Positions 42,801 to 50,924 are shown, numbered from the stretch's first letter. The stretch: DNA of 64,000 bases from Desulfobaccales bacterium (GCA_037481655.1 JBBFLF010000003.1:62001-126000); one strand, 5' to 3'. Numbers and translations are program-made. The notes: generated by a model from the letters alone, not told the origin.

Positions 42801-43553
42801 CGCATGACTTTCCCAGGTTTTGTCAGCCGCTGGCACTGGTATGATGTGTTTATAATCCACATCCCTATTGGTGACATGAATTCCTTGGGGCGTTCTCCTG
42901 ACAGTGAAACCAATAGAGTTTGCCAACCTCTTGAGCCGTTCATACGCCTGACTCATCTCCTGAGGAGTGGCCCGGTCTGGCCCTTCTTTCTCTTTGGTCT
43001 CTTTTTCACCCTCTTTGATTTCCTTAGTAACCTCCTGTTCTTTCGGGGCATTCTCTGTCTGTTTAGTCCAAAAAGCAACAATCTTCTCATAGACTTGTGC
43101 TGGCACCCAGCCATGGAGAGGATACAGTATCATTTCCGTCCGACCGTCTTTCAGAGAGTCAACTGTCAACCTGCCGAAAGGAAAATAGAAAGTATATGCG
43201 AAGTTGGAGTTTTTACCGGTATCAACATATTTGGTTGGTATGGGTTGGTTCCCCGTGCCATGTTTGATGTCAGAGTCTGGGAACAGGTCAATAGCAGATT
43301 GACTAAAATAATTATATTCACCGGTCTTCTTGAGTTGAATAACCATGCGGGATGGTAATTTCAGTCTTGCGAAATAGAATCCCAATTCCGGTTTCCATTC
43401 CAGCCTTGCGAGTAACCATTTGAATATTTTAGGAACGTTATACTGTTCAGCTCCTTGTGTGATTTCAGCCTTAGTCGGCCATCCTTGAGGTGGTTCTGTG
43501 GCATCCTCTTTTTTTGTACCCACAAATTCATTTTCCTTCTTCCACCCCACCAA
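36840..43553 (-). CDS. Giant phage polyvalent protein (about 2,237 aa) with two HExxH motifs, PBECR-like nuclease and LPD38-like regions
   Basis: A very large multidomain protein of the phage polyvalent class, which are packaged in virions and injected with the DNA. Visible regions: a zinc-protease-like LRHEVFHAAADLV at about residue 750; a probable barnase/EndoU/ColicinE5-like (PBECR) nuclease at about 890-990 (GFGLIHIKARHEKKI ... DFYTIKSAWLG); a second metalloprotease motif LSHELGHAIDDQYD at about 1,450; and an LPD38-like segment at about 1,620-1,790 (LGRNPIRDIIQAW, FSIYKQAREKGLSHAEAI, TLDFSRAGG). A hydrophobic helix (MLAGVSVLIYLLA) and a helical C-terminus follow. The start is uncertain: the frame is open a little above ATG-like 43553 and overlaps the 139-aa ORF in another frame. 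The two may be one protein interrupted by a frameshift. Confidence 0.82.
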   Translation of the reverse strand: MVGWKKENEFVGTKKEDATEPPQGWPTKAEITQGAEQYNVPKIFKWLLARLEWKPELGFYFARLKLPSRMVIQLKKTGEYNYFSQSAIDLFPDSDIKHGTGNQPIPTKYVDTGKNSNFAYTFYFPFGRLTVDSLKDGRTEMILYPLHGWVPAQVYEKIVAFWTKQTENAPKEQEVTKEIKEGEKETKEKEGPDRATPQEMSQAYERLKRLANSIGFTVRRTPQGIHVTNRDVDYKHIIPVPAADKTWESHAVIPRSWLRDLESAEKALTEWLDRVREKEPWQMTKGEYKSIRKWSSGELHKNWEEDQVNAVRSAYLSGKPVPKDVLNEAGGEAAFAPLPHEMTASEFLAASLRKPGDPIKFTRLVSDSGETYAIITFPTKLEPAGREVEFTVEAWPEVRNEDSKAKQKALQEYMAIPSNRKEGKLANHVWLFNIGNVEKYLGREYLWHNVAIDKALEQGKPIRKDILQEYYGTSKQTSPKYRLTVDENIRRGREAMERVIAEHADVPGAMWREDLGDISFYWGKPGNPEKDFKGGYGVTHIIAKRNAEGEDGEAIARKMVEVIAKGDIRKESGPEEGKRVEIGFENHVAILSKYRFGERETWLLTGWKGAPGEPGEVYGSAKPTHEGPTRFRPSMGAGAKEIISPAGEEGKVTQEMVEAAFPGLEVRRARFFDGYRVLLPHQGLEIAIRLNGDILLPDAAALRAAGYSEEDIRGIQQNAEDYVLAGAWQVIDGGGIITLAKGEGRQTLRHEVFHAAADLVLTDKERQAILKEFGDWEAAARAYETWKPTEKPHSIFQKILDFFRQIWEAFRPTWEGTFRRIERGEVWQRRPREEDVFGEPIRYKVRGTANYEKTGNLPEDFVKTPDGSINFGEVDKEAAQIIRRQAGPVRLQVGKEEARSGFGLIHIKARHEKKILKLGYPNVESFIHDVAANYVQIRKGGGAALLLVKPNGLNKIAAIELTPGEAEDFYTIKSAWLGRPEYIEKFELLWERRVPVAAKPGIAPSLSSFPQGPEKGTPDAEGQSKLSVENIVSPGQKGKTPKYSLRPKEQEAIEAYREKYLAPTEPRESRDVVSTAKGLKDKLVEKAQRFYDQVVDRWAAWERLAERAVRAGAKVPHGEHITNALSFMRGVEGRVRQGLTGEYVYQDRMDFDPDLKEVVFTGDDLVRKGPSFNRRLEPLRELAKRRGQTVDEVMDDFEVFLVAQRDLELAGEFGNRMAGEIKGVHPEESKAVLAALTRKYGDDLRVLMDTGLSLLEWSDEMNLQPLLQVGFIDELTYKAIKAKNQFYAPFKRLLDQTNDYIAAHLAAQGVSSNVIKQIKGSEKQILSPLQTWIELAYKAQWAYARNKVYRAAYITGKAYEDAEVYEVPAKYVPVDFNQKQEIDAQLRQELLDLARELKVDVKVVATLRGRRLGEFSRMLKEEVAEGLISEELAGQIRLRFATSEKTLSHELGHAIDDQYDLVGLLIERGTPEMRRELRRIADQRASEADSKSFKRYVRKKTEQVAEFVNRYITDRETARAVAPETTAVFEQFLNQHDLLRPLLTFRPSARAGLMDFQNRVWARSPLPPEPGCVPYYRDGKRRWLKLPPDLYAAAQNLMPAEMGILMQIARIPADMLRSGAILVPEFSLGRNPIRDIIQAWIFSRFGFNPLKWFRDAYLLISKDPATMEFYRQWESGGGPMATLAESFVEPEKITADYLKGKESQVKYFANPLHALRYASAYLENLTRFSIYKQAREKGLSHAEAIHEARRTTLDFSRAGGHPTVRYLNVTIPFWNASVQGMDKLATELTGPNRKAVARRLAMLAGVSVLIYLLARDDDRYKELEDWERNYFWHLPLGKNAPLLRIPKPFEAGILFGSVAERLVEAMLTKDPKGVKSAMAAAWDAATPEIIPTIARPYIEAKANYDFFRGRPIEDISLQRLPAGLRAKPWTTETAKAVGRLTDISPVQMEHFIRQWTGGLGANYFLPGIDLLLRKTGMVEDIPQPAQDKIQQVWGVRTFFTKPPTGWRAKSVNDFFERYQEVLLADQGWKTLWQSGDKARLEQFLEEHPEAMYARVARKIMDELSKVKKERQQVYASKALTPEQKRVKLEALDARVVELARLGNAFMSTEAAATVKMPPSYRLEQGIRKPWRPEDYYELTARQTYEAFKQFQGRRWQDMDRDDRDTLVETLLRKARREVTYEPKGTGEEDKSSIAGLLVTKKKARDVKDQEASTLHDMLMQKEKRKKAQKFYEIGALL

Positions 43554-43780
43554 AATGCTAGATTCTGACGGGAACCGGTGATCTCATGCACGTAAATGTT
43601 ACCGTCGGCATCCTGTTTGATAATGCCGACATGCTTTGTTCCTCCAGCAAGGCCACCCAATACAGGCGCATAGTAGACTACCCTGTCCCCTAAATTGAAA
43701 CCGGCCTCCTGCAAGCGTTTAAGCTCCGCTTCACGGCGAGGGGCCCTCTCAGCCTCAAGCGCATCTCTGTATTCTTTCAC
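43361..43780 (-). CDS. Short phage ORF overlapping the giant protein, probably its N-terminal part
   Basis: 139 codons from GTG 43780, overlapping the upstream gene's stop as GTGA. Residues 1-75 (helix AERAPRREAELKRLQEAG, then GDRVVYYAPVLGGLAGGTKHVGIIKQDADGNIYVHEITGSR) look like a real domain. The last 50 residues look like out-of-frame reading of the giant protein. The most economical view is that the domain belongs to the N-terminus of the 2,237-aa protein and a frameshift lies near 43,545-43,590. A programmed frameshift or two separate genes are alternatives. Confidence 0.55.
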   Translation of the reverse strand: MKEYRDALEAERAPRREAELKRLQEAGFNLGDRVVYYAPVLGGLAGGTKHVGIIKQDADGNIYVHEITGSRQNLAFWWGGRRKMNLWVQKKRMPQNHLKDGRLRLKSHKELNSITFLKYSNGYSQGWNGNRNWDSISQD

Positions 43781-46353
43781 CCTCCGGTTGTGTATCTCTG
43801 TGAGCCGTTTCTGGCCGACAAGTTCTTCAACCTATTGAAGACCTCCTGGAGGCGCACCCGGCTACGGGCATAGGCGTTGAACAGGTGTAGCAGGTCCACC
43901 ACTATTGGGTCTGTCTCACCCAAGAACTTCACCCGAGCCAACCCGTCCTCAAAATTGAGCCCCGCCTCCCGGATGTCCTGAAGGATTTCTGCGGCCTGGG
44001 CCAGTTGGGGGGCTATGCCCACATCGAAGCGGTCACCATTTCGGATCTGCTGCTCCAGCTTGGCCATGCGAGGGGCCACCATCGCCAAGGCGCCGGTAAT
44101 GTTCCGCAGGCGGTCATCGGTTCTTTCTGCCAGCAATTCCAAAGCACCGCTCTTGCCGTAAGCGGCCGCAAAAAGGGCATTGCGGATACGGTTCAGACCA
44201 GCTTGGTTCAGATTGCCGTCAGCGGTATAGTAGTTGGCCAGCTCATTGGGCGAGACAATCCTCTGCATGAAAGCCCTGATGAACGGAGCATTGGCCGTGG
44301 TGTTGATCTCCCCCCGGTCATTGGGTTCAAAAAGCGAGAGGATGTCGGTATGGAGCAGAGCCCGGGCATCATTCTGGGCCTGCTCCATGGGGCTAAAGGC
44401 GGCGGTAGACGCCAGGTTGAACTCCCTTGCAAGGACTACCCTTTCCTCCGGCCTCACCTCTCCTTGCCGCACCCGCACCAGCACAGGCTTCTGTGTCGCC
44501 TTGATAGCCTCCGGGTCCAGGCCGAATTCGGCAGCATGGTCAATCAGCCACTGCTTATACCGCCGCGCCTGTTCCCGATTGGCTTTATAGGCCCGACGTA
44601 GAGCGATGGTGCGGGCATTGCCGGACTCCACAATGCCGTCTGGGCCCACGATGGGAGCACCGTCCGAAGCCAGAGGGTTGTCTCCCAGAAGTTCAGGCCG
44701 CAGGTTGTTCTCTATGCGGCTGATCTGAAGTTCCGAGGCTGCCCGCGTGCGGTCCCGCGGCTGTAACTCCTGAGGGAATGCGGGGTTCTCATTAAGCAGG
44801 TCATCATGGGACGTGACCAGGGCATCCACGTCGAGGACCGCAAAGCGTGTGGGAACCTCCCGGCCGGTAGGGGTGATGGCCACAGATTGCCGGCCTTCGC
44901 TAATTGATTCCGGGGTTGCCTGCGTTTGGCTTGTGGGCTCCGAAGGTTTCGTTATGGGTTCTACCACCAAAACAGGCATAAGTTCGAGCCCCATGGCCTT
45001 GGCCACTAGCGCCCGGTGCCGGCCTTCATGGGTTTTGGTGGCAATATCCAGGATAGGCAAGGGCATTTGCTTGCCCTGTTCAACCCTTGTAGCGTATTTC
45101 CTCACTAGATTTTCATCAAAGGTGGTTCGGCCTGCTTTATCTAAAAATGCGTCTGGGGCCATGTATTCGATGCAACCTACAATCCCCTTTTCTCTGGCGA
45201 AATATTGAGGATTTTTCAAAAGGTTATCGTAGTAGGGCATGTCAGTGGTTTGAAGATTGAATGGTTCCCGAGGAACCTGGGGCCCTCTCGTAGGAGGGGG
45301 CTCCGGCACAATAGTTTCTGGCTCTGGGGCGGGCGGTCTCGGGCCAGCCGCCAACCCGGCAATGGTTCTGTCTGCTCTGGAAAGCAGGTGATAATTCTGC
45401 CGGATCAGCTCATGCAGTTGCCGAGCCGCATCCAGGTCACCCGCATCCTCAACCCTGCGGTAAAGCTCCTCTACCCGGGTTGCCAGAGGCCCCAACCTGC
45501 TTTCGCCAGCCTCCGGCAGGCTGAACAATCTGAGGACCTCCGGTCTGTGTGCGGTAATCAGGCTCTGGACTTCCAGGGCCGCCCGTGGGTCACCCTCTTC
45601 ATCCAACCGCCGGAAGAGTGTTTCCAGCCGGCGCATGAAGTCTGGTTCCCCGCCTGCCAGCCGCTCATCCCTCACCAGGTCCTTGATCTCGCCGGCGCTC
45701 TGCGTCATGGGCTGCGACGCCAGGCGGTGCAGGTGTTCCCAGTTCAGTTGGGTCAAACCTTGCTGATTGGCGGCCAGAAGCTCATGTAACTGCCTGGCTG
45801 CATTTACATCACCGGTCTCTTCCACTTTGCGGTATAGCGCTTCCACCCTGTCCGCTAGAGGCTTTAGTCCCTTGCCAACCGCCGGGTCAGGCGACCGAAA
45901 GGCCTCCACCACCTCAGGCCGGTGGGCCAGAAGCAGGTTGTGAATTTCCTGGGCCGCCCTGGGATCGCCGGTCTCATCCACCATCCGGAAGAGGGCGTCC
46001 AGTCTCTGCACCAAGGGCCGACCCTCCGGAGGCATCATGGGCCGCCCGGTCAGGTCCAGGGGCCGGGCCGTCCTCTCGGGCTCTGTCAAGGGAGCTTCAC
46101 GCAGGAGGTCGGCCTCCAGGTCGCCCATAGGCGGCACCGAAGGCTGCTCCGGCACCGGGATGGGTTCGGCGACGGCGGCGGCAGGAGTCGGCGTAGTCCG
46201 GTAAGTGGGCGAGGTTTCAGGCAGTCTGGCAATCCGTTCAGCTTCCGCCTGTCGAGCCGCTTCTTCAGCTCGGGCTCTGGCCGCGGCCTCCATGGCCGCC
46301 AGCCCTGCCGCCGCGGTGGGGCCGGTACGAGGTGAAGTAATCCCCTCTGGCAA
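43777..46353 (-). CDS. Large phage polyvalent protein with ParB-like and DdrB-ParB-like domains
   Basis: 858 aa from TTG 46353. The N-terminal 100 residues are low complexity, rich in Ala/Glu/Pro. Then come four related repeats of roughly 60-80 residues (LDALFRMVDETGDPRAAQEIH, ALYRKVEETGDVNAARQLHE, TLFRRLDEEGDPRAALEVQ, ELYRRVEDAGDLDAARQLHE). A ParB-like segment follows (HEGRHRALVAKAMGLELMPV). Last is a long DdrB-like ParB-superfamily domain (NNLRPELLGDNPLASDGAPIVGPDG, ESGNARTIALRRAY). Such domains occur in polyvalent proteins of temperate phages and plasmids. The weak TTG start only 200 bases from the right att repeat suggests that the native N-terminus may have been lost. The 198 bases between start and repeat hold nothing recognisable. 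Confidence 0.8.
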   Translation of the reverse strand: MPEGITSPRTGPTAAAGLAAMEAAARARAEEAARQAEAERIARLPETSPTYRTTPTPAAAVAEPIPVPEQPSVPPMGDLEADLLREAPLTEPERTARPLDLTGRPMMPPEGRPLVQRLDALFRMVDETGDPRAAQEIHNLLLAHRPEVVEAFRSPDPAVGKGLKPLADRVEALYRKVEETGDVNAARQLHELLAANQQGLTQLNWEHLHRLASQPMTQSAGEIKDLVRDERLAGGEPDFMRRLETLFRRLDEEGDPRAALEVQSLITAHRPEVLRLFSLPEAGESRLGPLATRVEELYRRVEDAGDLDAARQLHELIRQNYHLLSRADRTIAGLAAGPRPPAPEPETIVPEPPPTRGPQVPREPFNLQTTDMPYYDNLLKNPQYFAREKGIVGCIEYMAPDAFLDKAGRTTFDENLVRKYATRVEQGKQMPLPILDIATKTHEGRHRALVAKAMGLELMPVLVVEPITKPSEPTSQTQATPESISEGRQSVAITPTGREVPTRFAVLDVDALVTSHDDLLNENPAFPQELQPRDRTRAASELQISRIENNLRPELLGDNPLASDGAPIVGPDGIVESGNARTIALRRAYKANREQARRYKQWLIDHAAEFGLDPEAIKATQKPVLVRVRQGEVRPEERVVLAREFNLASTAAFSPMEQAQNDARALLHTDILSLFEPNDRGEINTTANAPFIRAFMQRIVSPNELANYYTADGNLNQAGLNRIRNALFAAAYGKSGALELLAERTDDRLRNITGALAMVAPRMAKLEQQIRNGDRFDVGIAPQLAQAAEILQDIREAGLNFEDGLARVKFLGETDPIVVDLLHLFNAYARSRVRLQEVFNRLKNLSARNGSQRYTTGG

Positions 46354-46550
46354 GCGTGCGAGCTACTCTATCGGGGAGGAGCACCCCCGGGAGGTGATGA
46401 GGCCCGCTCTGGAGATGGTGGCGCTGGCAGGAAAATGAAAATCCCCGCCCAAGGCAGGCCTGAACGGGGACAATCTGAAGGACGGACGGTCTACGGACGC
46501 AAGAAAAGCCGCACTTATAGGCAGTACGGCTAATAATTTCAATAAGATAA

Positions 46551-46580
46551 GTGGCGGGGACGACGGGATTTGAACCCGCG
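46551..46580. repeat. Right attachment repeat (3' end of intact tRNA-Asp)
   Basis: A 30-base sequence identical to 29155-29184. Here it forms the T-arm, acceptor strand and CCA of the intact tRNA-Asp, so the element inserted into the tRNA 3' end and regenerated it. Confidence 0.92.
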
Positions 46581-46629
46581 ACCTCCGGCGTGACAGGCCG
46601 GCGTTCTCACCGGGCTGAACTACGTCCCC
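46552..46629 (-). tRNA. tRNA-Asp (anticodon GTC)
   Basis: The acceptor stem GGGGACG pairs with CGTCCCC, the D-arm is GTTCAGCCCGGTGAGAAC, the anticodon arm is GCCGG-CCTGTCA-CGCCGG with anticodon GTC, the T-loop is GGTTCAAATCCC, the discriminator is G and CCA is encoded. It serves as the integration site of the adjacent element. Confidence 0.95.
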
Positions 46630-46635
46630 GTTTTT

Positions 46636-47035
46636 TTAGTCCAAAGCCCAAAGTCCAAAGCCCAAGGTCCAAAGTCCAAGGTCCAAGGTCCAAAGTCTGA
46701 AGCCCAACTTCCAAAGTCTTACCGTTTCAAGAGGCCATAAATGGGTGAATTAAATTCTTTTGTCCTGAAATGGCCGCACACCACATTCCCTCTTCTAAAA
46801 CCCCCTCAGCCCTTGGCCCCGACTTTGGACCATGGACCATGGACTGTCATTAATACACCTGGGAAATTCTCCTTTCCAAAGCAGCCTCAGCCCTTGGCCC
46901 CGACTTTGGACCTTGGACCATGGACCTTGGACCTTGGACTGTCATTAATACACCTGAAATTCTCCTTTCCAAAGCAGCCTCAGCCCTTGGCCCCGACTTT
47001 GGACCTTGGACCTTGGACCTTGGACTATCATTAAT
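46636..47035. repeat. Tandem heptamer and roughly 95-bp repeats between tRNA-Asp and lon
   Basis: Bases 46,640-46,710 are built of imperfect heptamers (CCAAAGT/CCAAGGT variants). From about 46,800 to 47,035 a longer unit recurs about three times: CAGCCCTTGGCCCCGACTT, then GGACC(T/A)TGG heptamers, then GACTGTCATTAATACACCT and a CTCCTTTCCAAAGCAGCCT stretch. The heptamers in the two parts are reverse complements of each other, so the block can fold on itself. It has a 97-codon open frame but the translation is just the repeat. It fills the 400-bp gap before lon. Confidence 0.85.
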
Positions 47036-49481
47036 GCGCCTGGATCTCCGGAATCTCCGGCGGCGGCAGGAAGGCCGGTTCCGGGGCCACCGGCGGCGGC
47101 GCCGGCTTGAAGAGCCGCTCGGGGTCATCCAGCACCAGGGCCAGCTTCAGCACCTCGTCCATGTGATCCACGGGCACCAGCTCCACCGCCTTGAGGATGC
47201 GGGCCGGGATCTCCTTGATGTCCTTTTCATTGTCCCGGGGGATGATGACCAGCTTCATCTGGTGGCGGTGGGCGGCGATGATCTTCTCCTTGAGCCCGCC
47301 GATGGGGAGCACCCGCCCCCTCAGCGTGATCTCCCCGGTCATGGCCACGTCCCGCTTCACCGGGATCTGCAGCAGGGCGGAGACGATGCTCGTCGCCATG
47401 GTGATGCCGGCGGAGGGGCCGTCCTTGGGGATGGCGCCCTCGGGCACGTGGATGTGCAGGTCGATCTTGCGGTAGAAGTCCCGGGCCAGCCCCAGGCTCT
47501 CGGCTACCGAGCGCACATAGGACAGGGCCGCCTGGGCCGACTCCTGCATCACTTCGCCCAGCTTGCCGGTGATGAGGAGCTTGCCCCGGCCGGGCAGCAC
47601 CACCACCTCGATCTGCAGGAGCTCGCCTCCGAACTCCGTCCAGGCCAAGCCGTTGGTGAGGCCGATCTCGTCTTTCTCCTCGGTCTTGCCGTAGCGGTAC
47701 TTGGGCACCCCCAAATACTGGGGCACGGACTGGCTGGTGACCCGCACCTTGTGGTCCTTGCCCTTCTCCGCCACTTCCCGGGCCACCTTGCGGCAGATGG
47801 CGGCGATCTCCCGCTCCAGGTTGCGCACCCCCGCCTCCCGGGTGTACTGGCGGATGATGGTGTAGATGGCGTTCTCCGAGAACTGGATGTTCTCCAGCGT
47901 CAGGCCGTTGGCCTGGGCCTGCTTGGGGATGAGGAACTTTTCCGCAATGTGGAGTTTTTCCACCTCGGTGTAGCCGGGGATGCGGATGATCTCCATGCGG
48001 TCCTGCAGCGGCAGGGGGATGGAGTAAAGATTGTTGGCCGTGGTGATGAACATCACCTCGGAGAGGTCATAGTCGCAGTCCAGGTAATGGTCGTTGAAGG
48101 CGACGTTCTGCTCCGGATCCAGCACCTCCAGGAGCGCCGCGGAAGGATCGCCCCTAAAATCAGTGCTCATCTTGTCCACTTCATCCAGGCAGAAGACCGG
48201 GTTGTTGCTCTTGGCCTTGCGCAGGGACTGGATGATCTTGCCCGGGAGCGCCCCGATGTAGGTGCGCCTATGGCCCCGGATTTCCGCCTCATCCCGCACG
48301 CCGCCCAGGGAGAGGCGCACGAAGTTGCGGCCCAAGGCCCGGGCCACGGAGCGGGCCAGCGAAGTCTTGCCCACTCCCGGCGGCCCCACCAGACAGAGGA
48401 TGGGGCCCTTCATCTTCTTCACCAGGCTCTGCACCGCCAGGTATTCCAGGATGCGCTCCTTGGGCTTCTCCAGGCCGTAATGGTCTTCGTCCAGGATGCG
48501 CTGGGCCTCGGCGATGTCGTAGCGGTCCTTGGTCTTCTCATACCAGGGGAGGGACAGGAGCCAGTCAATGTAGTTGCGGGAAACGGTGGCCTCGGCGCTC
48601 ATGGGGCTCATGAGCTTGAGTTTTTTCAGCTCGTGCTTCACCTTCTGGGTGGCCTCGGCACTCATGCGCTTGCGCCTGAGGCGCCGCTCCAGCTCCTGGA
48701 TCTCGCTTTTGAGGTCCTCCTTTTCCCCCATCTCCTTCTGGATGGCCCGCATCTGCTCGTTGAGATAGTACTCCCGCTGGGTCTTTTCCATCTGCTTCTT
48801 GACCCGGTTCTTGATGCGGTGCTCGATGGTGAGGACCTCGTTTTCCTGGTTGAGGAGCGTCAGGACTCGCTCCAGGCGTTTCACCGGGTCCAGGTTCTCC
48901 AGGAGGGCCTGCTTCTCTTCGGTCTTGACCGCCAGGTGCCCGGCCACGGAGTCGGCCAGGCGGCCCGGATCCTCCAGGCCGGCCACGGACTGCAGGGCCT
49001 CCTGGGGCACCTTCTTGTTCAGCTTGCAATAGGTCTCAAAGCTCTCCACCACCGCCCGGCGCAGGGCCTCGGCCTCGGGGGAGGGCTCCCAGACCTCGTG
49101 CAGCTCCTCGGCCTCCACCTGGAAAAAGTGGGGGCTGGGGAGGTATTGGCGCACATAGGCCCGATACTTGCCCTCAATGAGGACCTTGACGGTGCCGTCC
49201 GGGAGCCTCAGCATCTGCAGGATGGCGGCCAGGGTGCCCACCCGGTGGATTTCGCTCTCCTTGGGCTCATCCCGCCGGGCGTCCTTCTGAGTGCACAGGA
49301 GCACGTACTTGTCCTGGCCCATGGCATGGTCCAGGGCGGCGATGGAGCGCTCCCGGCCGATGAACAGCGGCACCACCATGTGGGGGAAGACCACAATGTC
49401 CCGAAGCGGCAGGAGCGGCACCGTCTGATGGCGCTTGCCGTTTTGGTCCCCCTTGGACGGACGGTTCAGGCGAAACATCAT
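47031..49481 (-). CDS. lon: ATP-dependent protease Lon
   Basis: 816 aa, usual length for Lon A. The N-terminal LON domain ([26 protein letters not shown]) is followed by a coiled coil and the AAA module with Walker [10 protein letters not shown] and Walker [12 protein letters not shown]. The C-terminal serine protease domain has the catalytic Ser in PKDGPSAGI and the partner Lys in [10 protein letters not shown]. It degrades misfolded and regulatory proteins in the cytoplasm. ATG 49481 overlaps the clpX stop by 4 bases. The gene's 3' end reaches the last copy of the tandem repeat. Confidence 0.97.
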   Translation of the reverse strand: MMFRLNRPSKGDQNGKRHQTVPLLPLRDIVVFPHMVVPLFIGRERSIAALDHAMGQDKYVLLCTQKDARRDEPKESEIHRVGTLAAILQMLRLPDGTVKVLIEGKYRAYVRQYLPSPHFFQVEAEELHEVWEPSPEAEALRRAVVESFETYCKLNKKVPQEALQSVAGLEDPGRLADSVAGHLAVKTEEKQALLENLDPVKRLERVLTLLNQENEVLTIEHRIKNRVKKQMEKTQREYYLNEQMRAIQKEMGEKEDLKSEIQELERRLRRKRMSAEATQKVKHELKKLKLMSPMSAEATVSRNYIDWLLSLPWYEKTKDRYDIAEAQRILDEDHYGLEKPKERILEYLAVQSLVKKMKGPILCLVGPPGVGKTSLARSVARALGRNFVRLSLGGVRDEAEIRGHRRTYIGALPGKIIQSLRKAKSNNPVFCLDEVDKMSTDFRGDPSAALLEVLDPEQNVAFNDHYLDCDYDLSEVMFITTANNLYSIPLPLQDRMEIIRIPGYTEVEKLHIAEKFLIPKQAQANGLTLENIQFSENAIYTIIRQYTREAGVRNLEREIAAICRKVAREVAEKGKDHKVRVTSQSVPQYLGVPKYRYGKTEEKDEIGLTNGLAWTEFGGELLQIEVVVLPGRGKLLITGKLGEVMQESAQAALSYVRSVAESLGLARDFYRKIDLHIHVPEGAIPKDGPSAGITMATSIVSALLQIPVKRDVAMTGEITLRGRVLPIGGLKEKIIAAHRHQMKLVIIPRDNEKDIKEIPARILKAVELVPVDHMDEVLKLALVLDDPERLFKPAPPPVAPEPAFLPPPEIPEIQAH

Positions 49482-50761
49482 TTTTCCACCACCATCCCGG
49501 GCTTATCCCAGGTCGCCTCCTCCGGCGGCGTGATGTACTTGAAGATGGGCGCCGCCTGGTGAAGCACAAAGTCCTCGTTGATGAGGCACTCCTTGACGTT
49601 TTTGAGGGAGGGGAGCTCGTACATCAGGTCCAGCATGGCCCCCTCCAGGATGGCCCGCAGGCCCCGGGCGCCGGACTTGCGCTTCAGGGCTTCCCGGGCC
49701 ACGGCCACCAGGGCCTCGGGAGTGAACTCCAGGCTGACCCGGTCCATCTCCAAAAGCTTCTGGTACTGCTTGATGAGGGCGTTTTTGGGCTTGGTGAGGA
49801 TGTCCACCAGGGCCGCCTCATCCAGCTCGTCCAAGGTGGCGATGACCGGCAGCCGCCCCACGAATTCCGGGATGAGCCCGAACTTCAGGAGGTCCTGGGG
49901 CTGCACCTGAGCCAGAATCTCCCCCAGAGCCAGGGCCTTTTTCCCCTGGATGTCGGCGCCAAAGCCCATGGCCTTCTTGCCGATGCGGGCCCCGATGATG
50001 TCCTCCAGGCCGTTGAAGGCCCCGCCGCAGATGAACAGGATGTTGGTGGTGTCCACCTTGATGAACTCCTGCTGCGGGTGCTTGCGGCCGCCCTTGGGGG
50101 GCACGGAGGCCATGGTGCCTTCGATGATCTTCAAGAGCGCCTGCTGCACCCCCTCCCCGGAGACATCCCGGGTGATGGAGGGGGAATCGCTCTTGCGGGC
50201 GATCTTGTCCACTTCGTCAATGTAGACAATGCCCCTCGAGGCCTTGTCCACGTCGTAGTCCGCGGCCTGCAGCAGGTTGAGGATGATATTTTCCACATCC
50301 TCGCCCACATACCCCGCCTCAGTGAGGGTGGTGGCGTCGGCGATGGTGAAGGGCACATTCAAGATGCGGGCCAGCGTCTGGGCCAGCAGGGTCTTGCCCG
50401 AGCCGGTGGGGCCGATGAGCAGGATGTTGCTCTTCTGGAGCTCCACCCCGTTCAGATCCACCCGGGAGTTGATGCGCTTATAGTGATTGTACACCGCCAC
50501 GGAGAGGATCTTCTTGGCCCGCTCCTGGCCGATGACGTATTCGTCGATCTGCTTTTTGATGGCCGCCGGCTCCGGAATGGAGAGCCGGGTCTGCTTGGCC
50601 TCCTCCTTCTCGTACTCCTCGGCGATGATGTCGTTGCACAACTCAATGCATTCGTCGCAGATGTAAACCCCAGGTCCGGCAATGAGCTTTTTCACCTCGC
50701 TCTGGCTCTTGCCGCAGAAGGAGCATAAAAGGTCAGTGGTCTTGTCGCTGCGCTTGCTCAT
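49478..50761 (-). CDS. clpX: ATP-dependent Clp protease ATP-binding subunit ClpX
   Basis: 427 aa from ATG 50761, with GGAGG about 10 bases upstream. The N-terminal zinc-binding domain (LLCSFCGKS ... ICDECIELC) recognises adaptors and substrates. The AAA+ core shows [15 protein letters not shown], Walker [15 protein letters not shown], the pore loop and the IGF-type ClpP-docking region. Together with the upstream clpP it forms the ClpXP unfoldase-protease. It overlaps lon by 4 bases. Confidence 0.97.
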   Translation of the reverse strand: MSKRSDKTTDLLCSFCGKSQSEVKKLIAGPGVYICDECIELCNDIIAEEYEKEEAKQTRLSIPEPAAIKKQIDEYVIGQERAKKILSVAVYNHYKRINSRVDLNGVELQKSNILLIGPTGSGKTLLAQTLARILNVPFTIADATTLTEAGYVGEDVENIILNLLQAADYDVDKASRGIVYIDEVDKIARKSDSPSITRDVSGEGVQQALLKIIEGTMASVPPKGGRKHPQQEFIKVDTTNILFICGGAFNGLEDIIGARIGKKAMGFGADIQGKKALALGEILAQVQPQDLLKFGLIPEFVGRLPVIATLDELDEAALVDILTKPKNALIKQYQKLLEMDRVSLEFTPEALVAVAREALKRKSGARGLRAILEGAMLDLMYELPSLKNVKECLINEDFVLHQAAPIFKYITPPEEATWDKPGMVVEK

Positions 50762-50824
50762 GCGCTCTGTCCTCCCCAAACCCGTCTGGGTTTGGCGTTA
50801 TCCTGATGCAACGGGGGCAGCCTC

Positions 50825-50869
50825 TAGGGGCCGCCGCCCGGAAGGGCCGGGTCCTGGCCCCGCCCCCTA
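50825..50869 (-). promoter_or_regulatory. GC-rich hairpin between clpP and clpX
   Basis: In the 163-bp gap upstream of clpX, TAGGGGCC and its partner GGCCCC...CCCCTA can form a strong stem with an inner hairpin. No T-run follows, so it may act as an attenuating or processing structure between clpP and clpX. Confidence 0.3.
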
Positions 50870-50924
50870 AGGTTATCGGCAGCCAGCCCCGGTTTCATGA
50901 CCGCCACGGCTTTTCCGGCCGGCG

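Larger units (their letters stand above)
29155..46580. mobile_element. tRNA-Asp-integrated prophage-like element (about 17.4 kb)
   Basis: Bounded by perfect 30-bp direct repeats derived from the 3' end of tRNA-Asp(GTC), with a tyrosine integrase gene just inside the left repeat. The cargo is a truncated hsdM, a split hsdS, a Panacea-type antitoxin pair, a lysis cassette, a SpeD homologue and giant polyvalent proteins. No terminase, portal, capsid or tail genes were recognised, so it is a remnant or satellite rather than a complete prophage. The 30.3-34.5 kb portion is markedly more AT-rich than either the rest of the element or the chromosome. The intact tRNA remains on the right. Confidence 0.85.

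Noticed and set aside
46741-47034. 97-codon frame in the repeat block
   Set aside because: Its translation simply repeats the DNA repeat unit (PQPLAPTLDLGPWT); there is no evidence of coding.
46920-49562. 880-codon plus-strand open frame
   Set aside because: Antisense to lon and partly made of tandem repeats; lon is unambiguous on the other strand.
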